From Chryseosolibacter histidinae (GTDB taxonomy: Bacteria > Bacteroidota > Bacteroidia > Cytophagales > Cyclobacteriaceae), in contig NZ_JAHESF010000008.1 in NCBI RefSeq assembly GCF_018598225.1, positions 124,001-188,000 on the forward strand: a stretch of 64,000 nt of DNA, written 5' to 3'. The notes under the pieces were generated by a model that was given only the letters and a program-made list of their open reading frames with translations, made no database searches and was not told the DNA's origin. Positions 32,936 through 41,448 of the stretch are shown one piece after another; position 1 is the stretch's first letter, and each line of letters begins with the position of its first letter. The translations under genes were made by a program, and so were the position numbers.

Positions 32936-33529
32936 ATGAAAAAACTGGAAATGATCACGGACGAGGCCCTTGTTGCCGCTTGCCGTAAAAACGACCGCGA
33001 AGCATGGGGAGAACTGTATAACCGGTATTACAATAAAGTATTTCACAAATGCCTGTCGTTTGTGCATAACCACGATGAGGCCTTTGACCTTGCCGAAGAA
33101 GCATTGCTGAAAGCCTTCAGTCACCTGAACGGTTTCCGGGGCGATGCCTCGTTTTCTACGTGGCTGTTCACCATCACACATCGTCACTGCCTCGAAGCCC
33201 TGAGAAAGAACAACAAGCGGTTGAGTGAGAGTCATGATCTTGAAGAAGAGGTCAGGTCGCTGGCGGATCCCACGAACGAAGCATCGTTCAGCGAAGGTGA
33301 TCCGAAAGCATTGATGCTCACATTGATCGATGTTTTGCCCGGCAATGAAAAACAACTGCTGCTGCTGAAATACAGCCAGGGAGAGTCTATAGAAGCCTTG
33401 CAGGAAAAGTTCAACCTTTCACAAAGTGCGATAAAAATGCGGCTGAAACGCACGAAGGAAAAATTGAATCATCTCTACATGATCGCCACCGCGCTGGGTT
33501 TGGCTGAAGCATTGTCACAGCTCGGTTAA
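32936..33529 (+). CDS. ECF RNA polymerase sigma factor
   Basis: 197 residues. Region 2: MITDEALVAACRKNDREAWGELYNRYYNKVFHKCL, then HDEAFDLAEEALLKAFSHLNGFRGDASFSTWLFTITHRHCLEALRK. Region 4: VLPGNEKQLLLLKYSQGESIEALQEKFNLSQSAIKMRLKRTKEKL. Complete. It has no anti-sigma gene beside it; downstream and convergent are two paralogous PepSY-like genes that may be in its regulon (inference). The stop is close to a terminator shared with the opposing gene. Confidence 0.92.
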   Translation: MKKLEMITDEALVAACRKNDREAWGELYNRYYNKVFHKCLSFVHNHDEAFDLAEEALLKAFSHLNGFRGDASFSTWLFTITHRHCLEALRKNNKRLSESHDLEEEVRSLADPTNEASFSEGDPKALMLTLIDVLPGNEKQLLLLKYSQGESIEALQEKFNLSQSAIKMRLKRTKEKLNHLYMIATALGLAEALSQLG

Positions 33530-33567
33530 AAACAAAAGTGCCATTCCCTCAGCTCCGGGAATGGCAC
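33527..33567 (-). terminator. Terminator of the first PepSY-like gene
   Basis: An 11 bp perfect stem GTGCCATTCCC/GGGAATGGCAC (33538-33548 with 33557-33567) with an 8-base loop. On the minus strand it is followed by TTTTGTTTTT, so it works mainly for the leftward gene. It also lies directly after the sigma stop. Confidence 0.8.
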
Positions 33568-33589
33568 GGTCTACCTAAACCTGGCATCC

Positions 33590-34126
33590 TCAGCCAGCTC
33601 TCTCCTTCAGGATGTTGCCACCACCGTCCACAAACACGTGTTTAACTTTCTTGTTCTCCTGCAGCATCACACGAAACGCTTCTTTCAGGTTTCCATTTTT
33701 GTATTGGATCTTCTCGCGGTCTTGCACGATCTTCCAACCGGGGTACGCAGTAGAAATTGATTTCACCACCGCTTCCGGAAGCTGCGCGCTGGTGATCACC
33801 GTTTTTGAAGAGACCAGCTTACCCTGATTGTTGTAAACAGCGCGATAGGTCTCATGGCCGTCTTTCAAGGTCACCTGATAAACGTCGGGCAGATCTGATT
33901 CCCGATCGCCTGTCAGGGTTACAGACCACATTTCGCCGTAGAGCTTGCCGGGCAGAAAGCTCAGATCTTTCACAATGGCCTGCGGAAAATCTGCGCGGAT
34001 CGCATCCATCACCTGTTTGGGCTCTTCACCTTTTTTAACAGGTCTCAGTGTAAGCGTCTCGGTTGTCTGTGCCATGGCCAGCACTGCGGTCATCAGCATC
34101 ATCACAAATACCATTAACTTTTTCAT
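33590..34126 (-). CDS. Secreted PepSY-like protein
   Basis: 178 residues. Signal peptide MKKLMVFVMMLMTAVLAMAQ. The mature region has two related beta/alpha repeats, each with a helix then LVSSKTVITSAQLPEAVVKSISTAYPGWKI and VIQAIRADFPQAIVKD-like sequence. The phrase LPEAVVKSISTAYPGW is the hallmark of putative beta-lactamase-inhibitor-like PepSY-like proteins. It likely binds a protein in the periplasm. A paralogue lies at 34241. Own terminator at 33527. Confidence 0.8.
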   Translation of the reverse strand: MKKLMVFVMMLMTAVLAMAQTTETLTLRPVKKGEEPKQVMDAIRADFPQAIVKDLSFLPGKLYGEMWSVTLTGDRESDLPDVYQVTLKDGHETYRAVYNNQGKLVSSKTVITSAQLPEAVVKSISTAYPGWKIVQDREKIQYKNGNLKEAFRVMLQENKKVKHVFVDGGGNILKERAG

Positions 34127-34191
34127 AACGATCTGTTTTTTTAACTCGATCTTGAGACGGCCTTTCCGGAAAAAGTCACCGGACTGAAAAT

Positions 34192-34218
34192 AAAAAAAGC
34201 CACCCCTCGCGGAGTGGC
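34192..34218 (-). terminator. Terminator of the second PepSY-like gene
   Basis: On the minus strand GCCACTCC pairs with GGGGTGGC (one G-U pair) over a 4-base loop and is followed by seven T. It starts 22 bp after the stop at 34241. Confidence 0.82.
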
Positions 34219-34240
34219 TTGAACCCCCGTAAACTAACCT

Positions 34241-34777
34241 CTACAAAACAATCCTTTTATCTCTCAGTATTTTTCCATCTGAATCCACCGCCAGCACCCT
34301 GCTCTCTTTTTCTTTTTTGATGATCACACGGTAGTGGATAAAATGTGATTTGCCCTGGCGTATCGTTTCTTCATCCTTCGTAAAGTTGTAGCCGGGATAT
34401 TTCGTGCTCACGGCCTTAACCACCGTTGCCGGAAGCGCGGTGTCTTTGATCACTTCTTTGGAGAACAGCAGCTTGCCATCCTGGCTGTACACGGCTTCTC
34501 CCCGCATGTTAGATCCTTTCACTTTTACTTCGTAGGCTGTTGGCTTCTCGCCGGTCAGATTGTCATATCCAGAGATGGTATATTCTTCAGCCACAAGCGT
34601 TGCCGGCACAATGGTCCACTCTTCAGCCTGGCCGTTGGTAAAATCTTTTTTGAAAGACTGTGCAACGGCTGCCGGGATCTCGGCCTCCTTTACCTTGATG
34701 CGTATTTTAGCGCTCTGCCCGTAGCCCGAAACACACAAAGCAAAAGCTAATCCGGTAATAACAGCAAACTTTTTCAT
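34241..34777 (-). CDS. Secreted PepSY-like protein, paralogue of the 33590 gene
   Basis: 178 residues from ATG at 34777 (MKKFAVITGLAFALCVSGYGQ signal peptide). Same layout and length as the product of 33590: IPAAVAQSFKKDFTNGQAEEW, then YSQDGKLLFSKEVIKDTALPATVVKAVSTKYPGYNF and LAVDSDGKILRDKR at the end. The pair probably arose by tandem duplication; identity looks low to moderate by eye. Each has its own terminator, so they are separate transcripts. Confidence 0.8.
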   Translation of the reverse strand: MKKFAVITGLAFALCVSGYGQSAKIRIKVKEAEIPAAVAQSFKKDFTNGQAEEWTIVPATLVAEEYTISGYDNLTGEKPTAYEVKVKGSNMRGEAVYSQDGKLLFSKEVIKDTALPATVVKAVSTKYPGYNFTKDEETIRQGKSHFIHYRVIIKKEKESRVLAVDSDGKILRDKRIVL

Positions 34778-34908
34778 AACCGATGATTTGTTGTTGAGAT
34801 GGCCAACCTGGATCAAAGTCACATACCATGTGCAAAATATTTTTCAGAAAGTGGTCAATCATCAGGGATTTGCTTCGAAGCAGAGCGTAGATTTTTTGGT
34901 TCCGGCAG

Positions 34909-34971
34909 TCCCGATAGCTATCGGGATCGCTGATTTACGCAGATTAAACTTCCAAAATTCTATCTGCGGGA
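34909..34971. repeat. CGCAGAT repeat copy fused to the GATAGCTATC palindrome
   Basis: The perfect palindrome TCCCGATAGCTATCGGGA (34909-34926) runs straight into TCGCTGATTTACGCAGATTA, and the inverted end TATCTGCGGGA closes at 34971. This is the CGCAGAT repeat of 5688 with the palindrome inserted near its left end. It lies in the gap upstream of the second PepSY-like gene and downstream of mprF. Confidence 0.75.
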
Positions 34972-35011
34972 AATGCATTTATCGTTTGAACCGCTCCGCC
35001 ACAACCAGGTC

Positions 35012-37597
35012 CTATTTTGAACCGACCCTGGCTTTCGAGATGGCGTTCAGCACCGATGGGAACCGGAGCAGGTCGAGCGTGTCATGGTAAACGAGGTACC
35101 TGTTCTCCCACACCGGGCCGAATTTATTTTTATAAACAAATGACTTGTTGAACCGCGAGGCCTGCCGGAAGTGATCGCGGTAAAACTTCATCAGGCCGTT
35201 GATCTTTGCGGCAGCACCGGCAGCCATCGGCACAAGCCCCAGGTTAAGGGTTTTGAAATCATTGTCCCCGAAAAATTCAATCGTCTTCACCAACAAATAG
35301 TCCAGCACACCATTGGGAGAATCAGCGGTGTGCCGGATGAGGTCGTAGGTGCACTCTCCCGACCGGTAGCTCGGGATCACATTCAGGAACGCAAAAATTT
35401 TTTGATCGTGATTTTCTACGGTCAGGATGGTACAGTTTTTCAACATAGCCTCATCAAAGACGCCTTGCGAAAACCCGGCTTCGTGGTGACCGTTCTGGTG
35501 CAGCCAGTCGTCTGAAACCGTTCTAAGCTGCTGGATCAATGATTCCCTGAGCGGCGGACTGTAAGCGTTGAACCGGTAGCCCGTGCTCTCAAGCTTGTGA
35601 ACGGCGTGCCGCAGCGATTTTTTCTCATTGCCCTCAAGCGAAAATCCACGCAGGTCTACAATGGCCTCCTGCCCGATCAAAATGAATTGTTTCTCCAGGC
35701 TTGTATAGAGCGGCAGGTCTTCTTCTGACACGCGGTAATAGAAGGTCCTTCGCCCAATGGTTTTGCAGTGATCTTCAAATGCACGAAGGATCGCCGAGCC
35801 TGCCTTCATATCCGGCGCCACCGGATTCTCCAGCACAACAGCATAACGGGCAGAAGCTGTGTAAGCAAGAAACGAATCGTTCGACGGATCGAAAAAAAGC
35901 TCTTTATCAGGGTAGGTCTTGAAATAATCCATGGACGATGTTCCATATTTTTGCACCAGGAGCCTCGCTTCATCAAAATCAGCGGTGATGCCGGTCTTTT
36001 CGATCGATTTAAAATAAAGCGATACGAGCATGTACACCATGATGGAAGCCGAGCAGAGCTGGATAACGCAGATCAGGAAGTACTCACCATTTTTGCCGGC
36101 AAGGTCATGATTGATGAATGCCATGTTCTCCACGGCAGTGACCGCGACGTGTGAAATTTTGTGTCGTTCCAACGAGCCTCCACCCTGCACTATGTAAAAG
36201 CCAGCCGTGGAAAGGAAGAACAGGAGCGCATACAGGATCACTGCTTTTTGAAACGATCGCAGTTGAAAAACCCGGTCGTGCCGCACAAAGTATGCCTTGC
36301 GCGTATACACCAGGATACCGCACATGAGCAGCGCCAGCAAACTTTCTTCGTAGTCGAGCGCCTTGGTGAGGTGTGCGATAAAAGAAACGATGCTGATGAC
36401 GAGTGCCATCCACCACGCATTTCTGGCGCCGTTCATCAGAAAAGCAGAAGAAAGCAGCATGAGCACACCCGCCAGAATCACCGCCAGTGTCGAAAGTTGT
36501 GAGACCGGCAAGGGTATAAAGTTGCGTAGAAAATAAAGTCGCTCAGGCAATGCCGGCGTGAGGCCTGAAACAATGTTGACGATACCCATGGAAAACAACA
36601 GCGCCGCAGGAAAGAGCCGGAGCACCAGGCTTCCCTTTTTGAATACAAACGCGCCCACGCTGGCCAGTAACGGCAGCCAGAACTCGAAGAACCGGAACAG
36701 CAGCGCCGCCGTTGCAGCACCAATGGCTGGATATCCATACAATGTCTGCACATAGCTGAGCGAGATCTCGATGGCACCCAGGCCTTTTAGAAAGGGTGAG
36801 ATGCTCAGCACCACCACCATGATGGCATATCCGATCACAGAAGTTTCAACCGAGGGTTGCAGACCAATGGCGGCCAGCGCGATGTAAAGGTGCGCGACAC
36901 CTGTGACCTCCAATACACAAGAGATGAGGCAGGCTTTGGCAAAAGTGGTGGCGCTGAAACTTTTGCTTCCCACCTCATGAAGGTGCGCCGTGAGACGGGG
37001 AAACTTCTGACAGACCCAGTGATACAACACACCCTTCCGCCTCAGAAGGATGTAGCCGCACAACGCTATTGTTCCCGTCAATGCCAGCATCAGCACGGCT
37101 GCCACAAGGTCTACGGTCCTCACCTGGTGGCGCGTGAGCAGGATCAGCAATGAAGGAATGCTCACCAGCAGCACCGAGCCCAGCGACGCCAGGGCAAACA
37201 GGAACGAACCGTACCGGATCTCCGCTTTTGAAACCTTGCTGTGCAGCTCACCTTCAAAAAAAGCAAGCGAGGTAAATGTTCCCGCCGGCAGAAAAGTGCC
37301 CACAAAATTTCTTTTCAGGAAGAGGTTCACAGCCTCTTTGATGGAAATGCGGGCACCGATGCTCCTGAACGAATACTGGTAGAGCATACCTTGCAGTACT
37401 ATATAAAGACCCGTGATCACAACGCCCACCATCAGCGCAAAGGGATTGGCCCGGGTCAGGATCGTTTTAATAGCAACCAGATCGAGGTGCTGCGCTTTTA
37501 AAAAACAGATAAACAACGACAGGCCCAGCCCTGCCATAACAACACGGATGAACGAGCTGTTGAGCCCGCGGTGTGGAAACTTGATCGTTCGGTTCAT
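35012..37597 (-). CDS. mprF: MprF-like lysylphosphatidylglycerol synthase/flippase
   Basis: 861 residues from ATG at 37597. The N-terminal part (about 1-320) has some eight membrane helices of the flippase/UPF0104 type, with LFLKRNFVGTFLPAGTFTSLAFFEGEL and VIGYAIMVVVLSISPFLKGLGAIEISL. More helices run to about 530. The C-terminal DUF2156 domain, residues about 545-855, has the GNAT-like transferase core (VLENPVAPDMKAGSAIL, FNAYSPPLRESLIQQL, LNVIPSYRSGECTYDLIRH, LNLGLVPMA). It transfers an amino acid from tRNA to phosphatidylglycerol and flips the lipid, protecting against cationic peptides. Amino-acid specificity not determinable. Confidence 0.88.
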   Translation of the reverse strand: MNRTIKFPHRGLNSSFIRVVMAGLGLSLFICFLKAQHLDLVAIKTILTRANPFALMVGVVITGLYIVLQGMLYQYSFRSIGARISIKEAVNLFLKRNFVGTFLPAGTFTSLAFFEGELHSKVSKAEIRYGSFLFALASLGSVLLVSIPSLLILLTRHQVRTVDLVAAVLMLALTGTIALCGYILLRRKGVLYHWVCQKFPRLTAHLHEVGSKSFSATTFAKACLISCVLEVTGVAHLYIALAAIGLQPSVETSVIGYAIMVVVLSISPFLKGLGAIEISLSYVQTLYGYPAIGAATAALLFRFFEFWLPLLASVGAFVFKKGSLVLRLFPAALLFSMGIVNIVSGLTPALPERLYFLRNFIPLPVSQLSTLAVILAGVLMLLSSAFLMNGARNAWWMALVISIVSFIAHLTKALDYEESLLALLMCGILVYTRKAYFVRHDRVFQLRSFQKAVILYALLFFLSTAGFYIVQGGGSLERHKISHVAVTAVENMAFINHDLAGKNGEYFLICVIQLCSASIMVYMLVSLYFKSIEKTGITADFDEARLLVQKYGTSSMDYFKTYPDKELFFDPSNDSFLAYTASARYAVVLENPVAPDMKAGSAILRAFEDHCKTIGRRTFYYRVSEEDLPLYTSLEKQFILIGQEAIVDLRGFSLEGNEKKSLRHAVHKLESTGYRFNAYSPPLRESLIQQLRTVSDDWLHQNGHHEAGFSQGVFDEAMLKNCTILTVENHDQKIFAFLNVIPSYRSGECTYDLIRHTADSPNGVLDYLLVKTIEFFGDNDFKTLNLGLVPMAAGAAAKINGLMKFYRDHFRQASRFNKSFVYKNKFGPVWENRYLVYHDTLDLLRFPSVLNAISKARVGSK

Positions 37598-37606
37598 AAA
37601 CGATAT

Positions 37607-37809
37607 CACGATTTATTGGATTTACAGGATTGGAGTTGAGAATTCTAAATCTTATAGATGTGACTTCAGCGCGAGGTCACATCTAAAACCAGGATTTATA
37701 GGATTATGGGATTTACAGGATTGGAGCTGAGAATTCTCCATTCATCCAGTAAAATCTCATAAATCCTATAAATCCCGATGTGACTTCAGAGAGAAATCGC
37801 ATCTAAAGC
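37607..37809. repeat. Two copies of a composite repeat with a GATGTGAC hairpin
   Basis: GGATTTACAGGATTGGAG followed by TTGAGAATTCT or CTGAGAATTCT occurs twice (from about 37618 and 37709). Each is followed downstream by GATGTGACTTCAG. In the first copy AGATGTGAC pairs with GTCACATCT over 11 bases; the second is decayed (GATGTGAC and CGCATC). The GGATTTATAGGATT of the middle also occurs inverted as AATCCTATAAATCC. Fills the divergent gap between mprF and the DUF998 gene. Confidence 0.75.
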
Positions 37810-37854
37810 CAAATTCCGTGAGCTGAAGTCTCACAGGTTATTGCCGTAATAGAC

Positions 37855-38502
37855 ATGAGGAATTTGATGTTGCGCCTCGCCGTTATTTGCTGCATTGTTG
37901 CTTGCGCCGGCGATTTTGTAGTGACCTTTATTCTTGGGGCGATGTATCCGGGTTATGATCTCATCAGGGATTCGGAGAGTTACCTTGGTACGTCGGGCAG
38001 TCCCGTGGCGCACCTCATGAATCTGTGGAGCGTCTTTTTCTTCTTGTTCCTGTTGCTCTTTGCGGTAGGCCTGGGGTTGACGAAGCTGCGACAGGGTTTC
38101 TGGGAAGGTGTGCTGGTTTGGCTCATTGCTGCTTATGGCGCGGGTGAAGGTCTCGGCTCCGGTCTTTTTCCCTATGATCACGTGAATGGGGCACTTACTA
38201 CTTCTGGAACACTGCATAGTATCTCCGGCGCTATTGGGGGCACGGCGGTGGTGTTCATTCCGTTGGTCTGCCTGAAGATCTTTCCCCGAAAAAATTATCC
38301 GGGCTTCGGTGCTTATTGTATGTTCACCTTCTTCAACGGCTTGTTCTTCATTATCCTGTTTCTGCTTGCGCACAGGGGAATTATTCCCTACAAAGGGCTT
38401 TTGCAGCGGATCTTCATTTTTAACTATCATGTTTTTATCATGATGATGGCGTTGTTGATAAGCCGGAATCTACCTGAAAGAGCGCGTAGTCCCGGTACGT
38501 AG
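37855..38502 (+). CDS. DUF998 membrane protein
   Basis: 215 residues with six predicted helices at about 6-28, 55-77, 85-105, 125-145, 153-173 and 185-203. The loop YPGYDLIRDSESYLGTSGSPVAHLMNLW after helix 1 and FPYDHVNGALTTSGTLHSISGAIGG in the centre match the DUF998 pattern. Function unknown. The 164 bp to the CHASE3 kinase gene contain a small GGCTCC/GGAGC hairpin at 38511-38530. Confidence 0.85.
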   Translation: MRNLMLRLAVICCIVACAGDFVVTFILGAMYPGYDLIRDSESYLGTSGSPVAHLMNLWSVFFFLFLLLFAVGLGLTKLRQGFWEGVLVWLIAAYGAGEGLGSGLFPYDHVNGALTTSGTLHSISGAIGGTAVVFIPLVCLKIFPRKNYPGFGAYCMFTFFNGLFFIILFLLAHRGIIPYKGLLQRIFIFNYHVFIMMMALLISRNLPERARSPGT

Positions 38503-38510
38503 CAATGTCA

Positions 38511-38530
38511 GGAGGCTCCTACGGAGCTCC
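38511..38530. repeat. Small GGCTCC/GGAGC hairpin
   Basis: GGCTCC, three bases, GGAGCTCC. It resembles the stem at 21183-21201 (GGCTCC, five bases, GGAGCC) but has no T run. Possibly a small dispersed family; only two clear members here. Confidence 0.45.
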
Positions 38531-38666
38531 ATCCTCTGTTTCTCTAGGGCCGCTTTATGAAATCAGCGCATCACGATATCTTTTACCCGTTTTTGAAAAA
38601 CACCGGCGCTTCATTTGTATATTGAATGGCGGATACAAAGCTCTTCAACATCTTGTTCCGGTACGT

Positions 38667-40127
38667 ATGAAAATAACTCAGGCAAGTAGATTGCAGCTGG
38701 CCGGCCTCTATTTTTTATTGGTTCTCTCCGTTCTTCTCTCCATCGCCAGCGCCTACATCACCAATTACAACACCCGCGAAAAAAAAGAATCGACAGAAAT
38801 GATCGTGCGGCGGTATCAGTCCATCGAATCAGCTGTAAAACTTCTTTCGCTTGTCAAGGATATGGAGTCAGGACAGCGGGGTTACATCATCTCCGGAGAC
38901 CGCGATTTTCTGATCCCCTACGAAGGCAACAAAACCGCCATGGATCACGAGGTGGATACCCTGAAACAATTGATCCTCGACAACGAACGCCAGTCGAACC
39001 TGCTCACGGGACAGATCATCGACGTGCTCCAAAATAAATCGGAAGAGCTCGAGAACGGCATCGACATCTATAACGCTTACGGCAAAGACAGCGCTTCGAG
39101 AAGGGTGACCACCAAGATCGGCCTGGCGCACATGGATACACTCCGCATTCTTGTACAGGACCTCGTGCAACGTGAACGGGCATTACTGGCCGACCAGGAA
39201 GAAAAGCTGGAGCGCAACACCAACATCGAAGATAATGTGAGGTTCCTGGCCTTTATGCTGATCGGCTTAACTTCTGTGGCCGCCATGGTAACGCTGATCC
39301 GGAAACAACGCGCCATCCGCCAGCTGATCGAAAACCTGCAAAATGCCAACGAAGCCCTCGAAGCCAAAGTGCAGGAGCGCACCCGCGAGCTCATCGAAGC
39401 AAACCGTGCAAAAGATCACTTCCTGAGCATTGCCTCACACGATCTGAAAGTTCCCATTTCAGGCATCTATGGGCTGATCGAATTATTGAGCCTGCAACCC
39501 GCTAACCGGTCAGCCCAGGAAAAGGAATACCTGGATTACATTAAAGAGTCGTGCATAAACATGCAGCGGTTGATCTCCAATCTCCTGGATGTGAATCGAC
39601 TCGGCAGGGGAGGATTTTTTATCAGCACGGGCAATACAAACATCGGCAGCATGCTGGAAAAGCTCAGGGTGGATTTTGTCAATCGCGCGCAAAGCAAAGG
39701 TATAACGTTAACGGTTGAATCTCCCGACGTGGTGTTGGATACCGATGCGGATGCGCTCACCAGGATCCTCGAAAACCTGTTATCGAATGCGATCAAGTTT
39801 TCATCTGCCGGAACAAAAGTTTACTTGCGTGTAAGTGAGATGGAAGACCAGGTCAGGTTCGACGTGATAGACCATGGGCCGGGCATCCCCGACGAAGACC
39901 TGCCCCTCTTGTTTGGAAGATTCCAAAGGCTGACCAACAAACCTACCGGAGGAGAAGGCTCAACAGGCCTCGGCCTCTCCATCGTGAAAGATCTTGCAGA
40001 CCTGCTGGGCGGCGAGATCCGTGTGACAAGTGAAGTTGGAAAGGGAACTACTTTTTCTATCACCATCGGTAGCGTTGTCAAAGAAGCAGCGCCGATAAAA
40101 GAGAAGCAGAAATCCAGTTCCCGCTGA
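38667..40127 (+). CDS. CHASE3-domain sensor histidine kinase
   Basis: 486 residues from ATG at 38667; upstream in-frame sequence from 38505 is not conserved-looking and was excluded. Membrane helix 1 at 9-29, periplasmic CHASE3 domain at about 32-185 (LVKDMESGQRGYIISGDRDFLIPYEG is the hallmark), helix 2 at 190-210, coiled coil to 240, HisKA at 249-310 (FLSIASHDLKVPISGIYGLIELL), and HATPase_c at 360-475 (RILENLLSNAIKF, DHGPGIPDEDL, GSTGLGLSIVKDL). Complete orphan kinase. Its last codon and stop (CGC TGA) lie inside a CGCAGAT-type repeat at 40119. Confidence 0.93.
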   Translation: MKITQASRLQLAGLYFLLVLSVLLSIASAYITNYNTREKKESTEMIVRRYQSIESAVKLLSLVKDMESGQRGYIISGDRDFLIPYEGNKTAMDHEVDTLKQLILDNERQSNLLTGQIIDVLQNKSEELENGIDIYNAYGKDSASRRVTTKIGLAHMDTLRILVQDLVQRERALLADQEEKLERNTNIEDNVRFLAFMLIGLTSVAAMVTLIRKQRAIRQLIENLQNANEALEAKVQERTRELIEANRAKDHFLSIASHDLKVPISGIYGLIELLSLQPANRSAQEKEYLDYIKESCINMQRLISNLLDVNRLGRGGFFISTGNTNIGSMLEKLRVDFVNRAQSKGITLTVESPDVVLDTDADALTRILENLLSNAIKFSSAGTKVYLRVSEMEDQVRFDVIDHGPGIPDEDLPLLFGRFQRLTNKPTGGEGSTGLGLSIVKDLADLLGGEIRVTSEVGKGTTFSITIGSVVKEAAPIKEKQKSSSR

Positions 40128-40208
40128 TCACGCAGATCAACGCAGAACTTTCAATTACTCATTATTTGCGCACATCCGCGGTCCCCGATAGCTATCGGAA
40201 CTGCGGGA
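40119..40208. repeat. CGCAGAT repeat copy containing the GATAGCTATC palindrome
   Basis: The left arm TCCCGCTGATCACGCAGATC is nearly identical to the 5688 copy. The right arm ends CTGCGGGA but is interrupted by CCGATAGCTATCGG (40185-40198). The left end overlaps the stop codon of the CHASE3 kinase. The rest of the gap to 40355 shows nothing more. Confidence 0.75.
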
Positions 40209-40355
40209 AACAAAACTATTTTATCATTTTTAATACGCTAAAAATCAATCACTTACATCATAAAAATCAAAACAATCCCAGTATCTTTTTGAGGATGGGT
40301 AACAAACCCGGCGACGTGTTGATATAAGGCTGACAAAACCAAAAAATTCAGACTT

Positions 40356-41348
40356 ATGAAAAACATGCGCGTATTTTTTAAAATGGTGCTGGCTGGTGCC
40401 ATTCTTTTTTCGGCTTCCGGCTGTGACGATGAGAAAGGTGTGAAACCATCTCCGAAGATCGATGGCGAAGCATTGCTCGAGAATTTCAGCAACCATATCG
40501 ATGACCTTAAGCAGGAATTTACGATCAAGGCTGCTGACGGAGGCATTGTAACCGGTGAGCAGGGAACCAAGGTGACTTTCTATTCAAATTCCTTTTTGAC
40601 GCTGGATGGTGCGCCCGTGACAGGTGATGTAAAAATCGAGCTGGTGGAGATCTACAAAAAGTCAGACATGCTGTTGGGCAGAAAACCTACCAACGGAAGA
40701 ACGGCCGATGGCGCCATGAGCACCCTCATCTCAGGCGGAGAGTTCTTCGTCAACGCCACGCAGAACGGACAACAGCTGAAACCGGCCAACGGATTTCTGC
40801 TGACGGCACCAGTTGATAACACCGGCGGAGCCAACGAAGGTATGTTCATCTTCAATGGTGTCGAGAAGTGTGACGGCAACGATTGTAAGCTCGAGTGGGT
40901 ACAGGGACAGAACCGCGTGGAGGTTGGCCAGAAGGGCAATGGTACCGGTGGAGTTCAGCAAACTGAATACATGGCGTTTCAATCAAAATTCGGCTGGACC
41001 AACATCGACAAGTGGTACAGCGATCCGAGGCCGAAGACCACCATCCATGTTGATGTGCCCGAAGGTTATAACAAAACGAACTGTGCCGTATACCTGTCGT
41101 ACGATGGTGAGCCCGCAGCCCTTGCTTCTTTCGATGTGTACGATGATGCTACCGGGTTATTCACTGAACACTATGGTTTGATCCCCATCGGCCTGCAGGT
41201 ACATTTCATCTTCGTCTCTATTGTAGATGGCCAGTGGAATTACGCTATCCAGCAAGCCACCATCACGCAGAACCATGTGCAGGTGATCAGCAATGTGCAG
41301 CCTGTAACCGAGGCGCTGCTGGAGACCCTTGTCAACGATCTGCCCTGA
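40356..41348 (+). CDS. Lipoprotein of unknown function
   Basis: 330 residues. Lipoprotein signal with LFSASGC and Cys near residue 23, followed by DDEKG. The mature part is beta-rich and opens with FTIKAADGGIVTGEQGTKVTFYSNSFLTLDGAPVTGDVKIELVEIYKKSDML, an Ig-like or carboxypeptidase-regulatory-like strand pattern. NGVEKCDGNDCKLEWVQGQ contains a Cys pair. No enzyme motif. It begins a same-strand row with the PKD/barrel and CHAT genes (100 bp to the next gene), so a shared role at the cell surface is possible. Confidence 0.8.
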   Translation: MKNMRVFFKMVLAGAILFSASGCDDEKGVKPSPKIDGEALLENFSNHIDDLKQEFTIKAADGGIVTGEQGTKVTFYSNSFLTLDGAPVTGDVKIELVEIYKKSDMLLGRKPTNGRTADGAMSTLISGGEFFVNATQNGQQLKPANGFLLTAPVDNTGGANEGMFIFNGVEKCDGNDCKLEWVQGQNRVEVGQKGNGTGGVQQTEYMAFQSKFGWTNIDKWYSDPRPKTTIHVDVPEGYNKTNCAVYLSYDGEPAALASFDVYDDATGLFTEHYGLIPIGLQVHFIFVSIVDGQWNYAIQQATITQNHVQVISNVQPVTEALLETLVNDLP

Positions 41349-41448
41349 TGCCCGGTGACCGAATAATTAATTGAAGTATTTAACTGCAATTCGGTAATTT
41401 AACTCCGGATTGCAGTTGATCTTTTTTTGCTGACCAGCCCAACATTCT

